DNA of 11,322 nucleotides from Thermoplasmata archaeon (GTDB taxonomy: Archaea > Thermoplasmatota > Thermoplasmata > Thermoplasmatales > Thermoplasmataceae): the NCBI GenBank assembly GCA_021835185.1, contig JAKBQO010000039.1, positions 1 to 11,322 on the forward strand. The letters run 5' to 3'. The notes beneath the pieces were generated by a model, which saw nothing but the letters and a program-made list of their open reading frames with translations, was not told the DNA's origin and did no database searches. Shown here piece after piece: positions 6,406 through 11,322 of this stretch. Position 1 is the first letter of the stretch; every line of letters starts with the position of its first letter. Position numbers and translations under genes: made by a program.

Positions 6406-7365
6406 TTAAAGGGAGATCCTTCCAGGAATCTTTGGGAATGTTGTAACATCCTCTATTTTCTGAACTCCACAGACAAATCTGGTAAATCTTTCAATCCCTA
6501 TTCCAAATCCTGTCGTAAGTTTTATTCCCTCCTTTGCCAGTTCTATGAACCATTTAAACTGTTCTTCAGTTTGACCCTTTTTGTGAATCCTGTCCAGTAT
6601 CTGTGACAGCTCATATTCTCTTTCTCCTCCTGATGATGCTTCCTCAAAGCCCTCAGGCCATATAAGATCCATATCCCTTAGTACTCCAGGCTTGTTTGGA
6701 TATTCCCTATCATAAAATTCCCTCTCCTTAAGGGGTATGTCAATTATCCAAACGGGAGATGTTGCCTCCTTTGACAGGGGCGTTTCGAATCCTTTGCCAT
6801 ACTTTTTCTCAGCATCTTCATATGTTATTACTGGAAATGGCTTTGTGTAGTCTGGAAGTGATCTGTGAAAATATTCTAGCTCTTCTTGATGTTCTTTCTT
6901 GATTCTTGAAATTGTATATATTATCAAATCCTCTGCAAGTGACATCATTTCTTCCCTAGATTTTTCAAAGGCTTCCACATCTATCTGCGTAAATTCATAA
7001 AGATGCCTACCTGATTGTGACTTCTCCTCCGTTTCCAGTCTTACATTTGGTGACATTATGAATATTTTTTTCAGTTCCTGAACCGCAATCTGCTTATGGA
7101 ATATCATACTCTGTGTTATCCACATATCACCACCGTAGGCATGTATTTTAGGGTCATACACAGGATGGTTAAGAGGGTCTGTAAGTGGCGAAATTATTAT
7201 TGGTGCAATTTCTGTATACCCTGATTCCCTCAGGAAATCTGTAACATAAGACCGAATATAGCTCTGTACTTTGATTGCATGCTGTACCTTTGGATCAGAA
7301 AGGTGTTTCATCGATCTCTCTATTTCTTCTTTCACATATTCATCATTTTGATTCATAGTTTCCAT
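6406..7365 (-). CDS. archaeal asparagine synthetase related to asparaginyl-tRNA synthetase
   Basis: A 319-residue class II synthetase core, predicted to make asparagine from aspartate, ATP and an amide donor via aspartyl-AMP. Seen: motif 1 region IAPIIISPLTDPLN (53-66); ITQSMIFHKQIA (83-94), matching the 'LTQSPQLYKQ' stretch of Asp/AsnRS; motif 2 with R109-LETEEKS and RHLYEF (120-125); GGERE (246-250); and motif 3 GFGIGIER (286-293) followed by FPKIPGR. Full AsnRS has about 430 residues because of an N-terminal OB-fold anticodon-binding domain, which is absent here. The Pyrococcus abyssi paralogue with this truncation was shown to be an asparagine synthetase. I chose ATG 7363-7365 over TTG 7386 because a TATA box lies 25 bases before it. 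The divergent Lrp/AsnC gene supports an amino acid role. A truncated AsnRS without that activity is the alternative. Confidence 0.85.
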   Translation of the reverse strand: METMNQNDEYVKEEIERSMKHLSDPKVQHAIKVQSYIRSYVTDFLRESGYTEIAPIIISPLTDPLNHPVYDPKIHAYGGDMWITQSMIFHKQIAVQELKKIFIMSPNVRLETEEKSQSGRHLYEFTQIDVEAFEKSREEMMSLAEDLIIYTISRIKKEHQEELEYFHRSLPDYTKPFPVITYEDAEKKYGKGFETPLSKEATSPVWIIDIPLKEREFYDREYPNKPGVLRDMDLIWPEGFEEASSGGEREYELSQILDRIHKKGQTEEQFKWFIELAKEGIKLTTGFGIGIERFTRFVCGVQKIEDVTTFPKIPGRISL

Positions 7366-7384
7366 AACATATACATTATTTCGC

Positions 7385-7395
7385 AATTTATAAAC
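7385..7395 (-). promoter_or_regulatory. TATA box of the asparagine synthetase gene
   Basis: Reads GTTTATAAATT on the minus strand and is centred 25 bases before ATG 7365. It overlaps the TTG that would give a longer protein, so that codon would not be in the transcript. Confidence 0.5.
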
Positions 7396-7412
7396 ATTTT
7401 ACTTGATTTTCC

Positions 7413-7423
7413 GTTTTTAAAAC
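7413..7423. promoter_or_regulatory. palindrome GTTTTTAAAAC between two divergent TATA boxes, candidate operator
   Basis: A perfect 5+1+5 inverted repeat lying between the asparagine synthetase TATA box (7385-7395) and the regulator TATA box (7429-7438). Lrp/AsnC dimers typically bind short AT-rich palindromes, and a site here could control both promoters. The position is seen; the operator role is inference. AT-rich sequence yields such palindromes by chance at a fair rate. Confidence 0.35.
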
Positions 7424-7428
7424 AAATC

Positions 7429-7438
7429 TTTTATATAG
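7429..7438 (+). promoter_or_regulatory. TATA box of the Lrp/AsnC regulator gene
   Basis: TTTTATATAG, centred 25 bases before ATG 7459, giving a leaderless transcript. It excludes the long in-frame upstream extension of this reading frame, which would run back through the asparagine synthetase gene. Confidence 0.55.
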
Positions 7439-7458
7439 TACCATATCATTTTGATTTT

Positions 7459-7902
7459 ATGCTTGATAATATTGATAAAAAAGACATGAAAATAATTGAA
7501 TATCTGAAGGAACACGGAAGGGACAAAATTTCAGATATTTCTAACGCTCTCCAGATCCCAAGGGCTACTATTTTTGAGAGGATGGAACGCCTGAGAAAGG
7601 ATAATTTTATAAAAAAATACACCGTTGACCTGAACTATGAAAAACTGGGATATTCTGTTCTTGCGTATATAATGATACAGTACAATCCCAAAGCATCTAT
7701 AGATCAGAAAACACTCTGTGTTAATCTCTCAAGGATGGACAATGTAATTTCGGCATCCATAGTTACAGGGGACTGGGATATAGTTCTATTGACTGCCCAG
7801 AAAACAATGAAAGACCTTTCCAAATTCGTGCTGGAACATCTCAGGACAATGGAAGGAATAGAAAAAAGTGTAACCATACCATTATTCGAAAGGATATTAT
7901 AA
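7459..7902 (+). CDS. Lrp/AsnC-family transcriptional regulator
   Basis: A 147-residue DNA-binding regulator. Seen: an N-terminal helix-turn-helix at about 5-50 (KISDISNALQIPRATIFERM, with recognition helix near 35-46), a hinge ending in YTVDLNYEKLGY, and a C-terminal ligand-binding and oligomerisation (RAM) domain at about 65-145 with the typical VTGDWDIVL (102-110) turn. Length is standard. The family forms dimers to octamers and often senses amino acids. It is divergent from the asparagine synthetase gene with 93 bases between the start codons, so regulation of that gene and of itself is the simplest proposal. The ATG is fixed by the TATA box 25 bases ahead. The tRNA-Ser(GGA) begins 22 bases after its stop. 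Family is certain; the effector is not visible. Confidence 0.93.
   Translation: MLDNIDKKDMKIIEYLKEHGRDKISDISNALQIPRATIFERMERLRKDNFIKKYTVDLNYEKLGYSVLAYIMIQYNPKASIDQKTLCVNLSRMDNVISASIVTGDWDIVLLTAQKTMKDLSKFVLEHLRTMEGIEKSVTIPLFERIL
7892..7902 (+). promoter_or_regulatory. candidate TATA element of tRNA-Ser(GGA), inside the preceding gene
   Basis: GGATATTATAA covers the last codons and stop of the regulator gene and is centred about 27 bases before the mature tRNA. A second AT stretch at 7904-7916 is closer than usual. Assigned by spacing. Confidence 0.35.
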
Positions 7903-7924
7903 CAAAAATATATTATGGGTTAAA

Positions 7925-8008
7925 GCTGGGATAGCCTAGCCTGGTAAGACGCAGGTCTGGAAAACCTGTGCACGTAAGTGCCCGGGAGTTCAAATCTCCC
8001 TCCCAGCG
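7925..8008 (+). tRNA. tRNA-Ser (anticodon GGA)
   Basis: A class II tRNA of 84 bases. Acceptor GCTGGGA/TCCCAGC with discriminator G73 and T-arm GGGAG/CTCCC are identical to those of the tRNA-Ser(CGA) at 5210. Anticodon stem CAGGT/ACCTG holds loop CTGGAAA, with anticodon GGA at 7959-7961, reading UCC and UCU. The variable arm pairs GCAC with GTGC around GTAA. The D stem again has C11 opposite A24. There is no encoded CCA and no intron. The two serine tRNAs differ in anticodon arm and variable arm and share almost everything else, as expected of isoacceptors read by one synthetase. Confidence 0.96.
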
Positions 8009-8037
8009 CTCCTTTAATTTATTTAATAGAATCATTA

Positions 8038-8352
8038 ATGTTTTTTTGATATTTTTTAATTCGATTTATATTTATATCAATATTTGCTGTAGCATATACT
8101 ATGTCTATTCCAGTAATGCCCATATTAGTGGAGTTTTTATTCAATAGAAACATTAATTGTGTATTACCTATCAGGTTATTTGAAATTTTAGGAACGATAA
8201 TCTGAGGAGTATCAACTCTTTTTTTATTCGCTTTGTTAATAGAAGTGGTAAAAAATTATTACAAGGTAATTTATTCAAACTACCGGTCATGTATCAGCCG
8301 TCATGTGGTTAACTATAAGACTTTAGGCACCTTATATCCACTATATTGTTAA
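8038..8352 (+). pseudogene. decayed membrane-protein remnant (possibly MFS), two in-frame stops
   Basis: One frame from ATG 8038 to TAA 8350-8352 is broken only by TGA at 8047-8049 and at 8203-8205. After the first break it reads YFLIRFIFISIFAVAYTM then SIPVMPILVEFLF, a long hydrophobic segment with the P-x-x-P pattern common in the first helix of MFS transporters. After the second break come STLFLFALLIEVV and a basic tail. Taken intact it would have about 104 codons, far short of a 400-residue transporter, so most would be deleted. TGA is used as a normal stop in this window (ferredoxin). Codons 8101-8205 alone could encode 34 residues. This is the only structure I see in the 391-base gap 8009-8399 apart from the T runs. 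Chance hydrophobic translation of AT-rich DNA is a real alternative. Confidence 0.3.
8041..8057 (+). terminator. oligo-T stretches after tRNA-Ser(GGA), possible terminator
   Basis: A run of seven T (8041-8047) and another of six (8052-8057) follow the tRNA by about 33 bases on the same strand. Archaeal RNA polymerase stops at oligo-T without needing a hairpin, so this is a plausible end for the tRNA transcript. The region is AT-rich in general, so the call is weak. Confidence 0.35.
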
Positions 8353-8399
8353 ATGGAAATACACACTCCAAATGTTAAAAAAATGAGTGATTTTGTGCT

Positions 8400-11322
8400 C
8401 TAATTTGAGGCGGGAGGCTCTTTTTTGAACCGGGAAACCGAATTTATTATGTCATGAAGGACTTTTTCTGGATTTTTAATATAATCTATGGACCATATAC
8501 GGTACATATTCCAGCCCCGTGCTTCCAATATGTTTTTCCTTATGCGGTCTCTCTCAGATGCAGTTTTCATGCTGTTATATATTCTCCCGTCTGTTTCAAT
8601 TCCAAGTATGTAATGATTACTGTCATCAGGGTCTATTACAGCCAGGGGTATGTTATTCATTGAATAACCTACATTCCTTCCGACCTGGTAGCCTTCTCCC
8701 TCCAGTTTTGCAGCTATATCATTTATTATTGCATCGTCATTTCTGAATTCCTGGAGATGACTGTCGTTACCCTCATTTTTTGCATAAATCATATATTGTC
8801 TTAAAAGTTCAGGTCCTTTTCCGGAATTATCAGGCGTTTTTATGTCTTCCGGATCCATGGATGATACCACTATGAATTTCTTTCTCGCCCGGGTTATGGC
8901 TACATTAAGACGTTTCTCTCCACCTGTAGTGTTTATAGGTCCAAAATTCATTGTTATCCTGCCATTTTCATCCCTCCCGTATCCTGTACTGAGTACTATC
9001 ACATCCTTTTCGTCACCCTGAACATTCTCCAGGTTTTTCACAAAAATTTCTCCGCTGTTTAGTAGTTCTGCAAATACAGAATCATTCCTGGAATATGAAT
9101 TCAATGTTTCTTCAACAGCAGATCTCTGTGCCTCGCTGAGGGTTACAATGCCTATTGAACTTGTGTTCAAAAGTTCTTCCTTGATAATCCTCACAACCTC
9201 GTTTGCGTCGGCGTTATTTGTCTTGCTTTTACCCCGGCTGTATACACCGTCAGTACGTATAAACTGAATTCCAGAATCATTAGATTTCTTGTATGAGGAT
9301 GGAAAAGTTTCAAGGGAATTATCATAAAAATACCTGTTTGAGAATGCTATCAGCCTATCATCAACACTCCTGTAATGCCATTTCAGTGAAATTTTTGAGA
9401 GCCCTATGGCATCATACTGGTCAAGTATATTGTCCAGTACAACATAATCATCCTCATATTTAGAGACATTTATGTTCTCAAAAAATGAAGTGGGAGGTAA
9501 TTGCTGTGTATCTCCCGATACAATAACCTGTTTTGCCCTTATGAGTGATCCCACGGCCTCCGGAGGAGTTATTTGAGATGCCTCGTCGAATATAAGCAGG
9601 TCAAATGAAAACTTACTATCTAGATAAGCGCTCACATTGTTGGGGCTCATCATTATGCAGGGTTTTAGAGCAGGCATTATATCTACAAGTTCGCTGAAAA
9701 GTATTTTTAAAGGCTTCTGGAATCTTTTTTTGGCATTTTCTGTTTTTATTATCATAGATGACCCCGGATATTTGGCCAGGGCTTCCCTGCGCCTTTCTGT
9801 CAACTCACTTACCAGATTTGCCCTGCTAATGTCTATCCTCTTTTTGTCATAGTCTATAAACATCCCTATAATTCTCTCGTTGGATGAAGTCCTGAAATTT
9901 TTCAGGTTGTCATCATTTCTGATATAATATGTTGCAAATTCGTGATTAAATGCCTTTTTGAATGCATGCAGGACAGAATCCATATGAATTTGACTGTTGA
10001 GGAGTGGAGTAATATCAACACCTGAGGACTTGAGGCCCTCATAAAGTTCCCTGAATTTAACGTATCTGTCAATATCAATCAAAGATGCAGTTTGCACAGC
10101 TTTATCTATTTCGGTAAACGTGGATCCAGTGAGTTCGCTAAATGATGGAAATATGTCAGAAAGGTAATTAATGCCTTTCATAAGTGATTCATGTACCGAT
10201 TTTATTTTATCAAGATATTCAATGCTGTCCGAGCCAGATATTAGACGTGCCATGCCATCAGACATATTATTTTCGGGATAAATTGAAATGATCTGTTTAG
10301 CGTATCTTATCTTTTCAGACACATCCTTGGGATCTATATTCTTTAATGATATACTCTCCTCAATCTTTGAAAGATAATTTCTCTTTTCCTGAATTTTCAG
10401 GGCATACCCGATATCTTCAATAATTTCTTCATAATGTTTTCTAGACTGATCTGCTGTATTTTTCATGATTTCATTTAAAAGCTTTTTATATTCGGCTGAA
10501 TGTCTTTTCCATCTAGATGAATAATTTTCCTCCAGATCCCTTTTCATGGATTTTAGATCCATAGCAAGAAACTCGGATTTCCTCTTCTTCAGGAATATTC
10601 CCATCATATAATCCAGTTCCTGCATCGCCTTTTCGCGGGAATCAAGCAGGCTATAAGCTTCGTCTATGAAAGCTTGATCCAGATATGTTTCTTCAAGGTG
10701 TACCTCCGGATTAATAAGTGACAGGAACCTGGAAAGTTTGTCCAGGTCATCAGTAGATTGTAAATCGATTCCTATACTTTGTCTTAGAGAAGGTGCAATG
10801 TCCTCTATCTGTCCAATGGAATCCTGGATCAACTCTATTCCCTTGTAGTAGCGTTCGGGATCTTCCCGATATCTATCTATTCTAAAATTTTCCGGAATCT
10901 GCCCATAATTTTCTATTATGTCGAGGTAATCGTTGAATTCTGAAATTTGAAATTCAAGTGATTCAAGCTCATCTCTGGGTATATCCAGGAGCTTGTGGGT
11001 TATTTTTATGCCCGGGCTGCCATTGTTCTCAAGTTCTCCCTGACATGCCTCATAGATGCTCCGTGCAATATTGCCTCTTTTCATATGGACGGCCTGGACA
11101 TATGTGTTGAGAACGCCAGAATATCTGTCTGTGGGAGCCAGAAGTCGTTGTACGTGCCCGTTATTTTCAACTGACCTGTATAATGATTTAATAACTTCTG
11201 ATTTCGGTGTATTCCCGTGGAAATTCAATATGAAATCACCGAGGCCAGCTTCATCAAGCCTTTTCCTGACAACCTCGATTGCCGCATTTTTTTCGCTGAC
11301 AAAAAGAACGCTTTTATTGTTT
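8400..11322 (-). CDS. large SF1 (Upf1-like) helicase with C-terminal Vsr/MTES_1575-like nuclease domain, 5' end beyond the window
   Basis: The frame stays open to the right edge, giving 973 visible residues. The extra 31 before a TTG at 11228 are clearly coding (KSVLFVSEKNAAIEVVRKRL, the usual strand and helix after Walker A), so that TTG is internal. Numbering from it: a long helical region with heptad-like stretches (about 85-500); MMSPNNVSAYL (526-536); motif II FDEAS (547-551); motif III SGDTQQLPPT (571-580); motif IV WHYRS (617-621); motif V NVQGDEKDVI (735-744); motif VI NVAITRARKK (775-784). Residues about 830-930 form a nuclease-like domain with VIDPD (864-868), GIETDG (876-881) and GWNMYRIWS (905-913), as in Vsr-related MTES_1575 endonucleases. 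Known: related DUF4011-helicase-Vsr proteins occur in lists of antiviral candidates. Inferred: nucleic acid unwinding coupled to cleavage, perhaps in defence. Walker A is outside the window. A DNA repair role is possible. Confidence 0.88.
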   Translation of the reverse strand, partial: NNKSVLFVSEKNAAIEVVRKRLDEAGLGDFILNFHGNTPKSEVIKSLYRSVENNGHVQRLLAPTDRYSGVLNTYVQAVHMKRGNIARSIYEACQGELENNGSPGIKITHKLLDIPRDELESLEFQISEFNDYLDIIENYGQIPENFRIDRYREDPERYYKGIELIQDSIGQIEDIAPSLRQSIGIDLQSTDDLDKLSRFLSLINPEVHLEETYLDQAFIDEAYSLLDSREKAMQELDYMMGIFLKKRKSEFLAMDLKSMKRDLEENYSSRWKRHSAEYKKLLNEIMKNTADQSRKHYEEIIEDIGYALKIQEKRNYLSKIEESISLKNIDPKDVSEKIRYAKQIISIYPENNMSDGMARLISGSDSIEYLDKIKSVHESLMKGINYLSDIFPSFSELTGSTFTEIDKAVQTASLIDIDRYVKFRELYEGLKSSGVDITPLLNSQIHMDSVLHAFKKAFNHEFATYYIRNDDNLKNFRTSSNERIIGMFIDYDKKRIDISRANLVSELTERRREALAKYPGSSMIIKTENAKKRFQKPLKILFSELVDIMPALKPCIMMSPNNVSAYLDSKFSFDLLIFDEASQITPPEAVGSLIRAKQVIVSGDTQQLPPTSFFENINVSKYEDDYVVLDNILDQYDAIGLSKISLKWHYRSVDDRLIAFSNRYFYDNSLETFPSSYKKSNDSGIQFIRTDGVYSRGKSKTNNADANEVVRIIKEELLNTSSIGIVTLSEAQRSAVEETLNSYSRNDSVFAELLNSGEIFVKNLENVQGDEKDVIVLSTGYGRDENGRITMNFGPINTTGGEKRLNVAITRARKKFIVVSSMDPEDIKTPDNSGKGPELLRQYMIYAKNEGNDSHLQEFRNDDAIINDIAAKLEGEGYQVGRNVGYSMNNIPLAVIDPDDSNHYILGIETDGRIYNSMKTASERDRIRKNILEARGWNMYRIWSIDYIKNPEKVLHDIINSVSRFKKEPPASN

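Noticed and set aside
7279..7458. N-terminal extension of the Lrp/AsnC regulator by 60 residues
   Set aside because: It would run antisense through the asparagine synthetase start and both promoters. The HTH domain begins right after ATG 7459, which has a TATA box 25 bases ahead.
5266..8010. A 28-base exact direct repeat (3' ends of the two tRNA-Ser genes) flanking 2.7 kb, as attL/attR of an integrated element
   Set aside because: The repeat is simply the shared T-arm and acceptor of two complete tRNAs with different anticodons. The enclosed genes (asparagine synthetase, Lrp regulator, glycosyltransferase) include no integrase or mobile gene.
11226..11228. TTG as the start of the helicase-nuclease
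   Set aside because: The frame continues upstream to the window edge with helicase-like sequence (KSVLFVSEKNAAIEVV), so the real start and Walker A are outside the window.
1..11322. CRISPR arrays, rRNA, riboswitches, 7S RNA, tRNA introns, replication origin repeats
   Set aside because: I looked for spaced repeats, conserved RNA cores and clustered inverted repeats and saw none; C/D or H/ACA guide RNAs cannot be excluded by eye.

Overview
The window looks like the chromosome of a Thermoplasmatales-type archaeon (Ferroplasma/Cuniculiplasma/Thermoplasma neighbourhood). The grounds are archaeal SRP54, the TFIIS-like factor TFS, a ferredoxin plus geranylgeranyl reductase pair for saturating archaeal lipids, tRNA genes without an encoded CCA, and AT-rich promoters with a TATA-like box centred about 25 bases before the start codon and no Shine-Dalgarno. 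The genus assignment is inference from protein flavour and base composition.

Layout, left to right. (1) 1-997, minus: 5' part of an APC-family amino acid permease that runs off the left edge. (2) 998-1579: mostly non-coding, with a decayed transposase-like fragment (1089-1415, minus). (3) 1580-2966, plus: a 2[4Fe-4S] ferredoxin overlapping a geranylgeranyl reductase, a likely electron-donor/enzyme pair. (4) 2963-4693, minus: srp54 and, upstream of it, tfs, convergent with the reductase and sharing the last 4 bases. (5) 4803-5293, plus: a small CoA-binding protein, then tRNA-Ser(CGA). (6) 5349-5480, plus: a possible 43-residue protein. (7) 5482-7365, minus: a GT2 glycosyltransferase and, upstream of it, an asparagine synthetase of the archaeal type derived from AsnRS. 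(8) 7459-8008, plus: an Lrp/AsnC regulator divergent from the asparagine synthetase gene, then tRNA-Ser(GGA). (9) 8009-8399: AT-rich, with the broken remains of a membrane protein. (10) 8400-11322, minus: most of a large SF1 helicase with a C-terminal Vsr/MTES_1575-like nuclease domain, whose 5' end (with Walker A) lies beyond the right edge.

Most of the window is housekeeping: lipid saturation, protein targeting, transcript cleavage, serine tRNAs. The parts that stand out are the divergent asparagine synthetase/AsnC-family pair with a palindrome between the two TATA boxes, which resembles the asnA-asnC arrangement of enteric bacteria but with a different enzyme; the helicase-nuclease protein, which resembles candidate antiviral proteins; and the same D-stem mismatch in both serine tRNAs. 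I do not see a complete novel multi-gene system. The helicase-nuclease is the best lead, but only its 3' part is visible.
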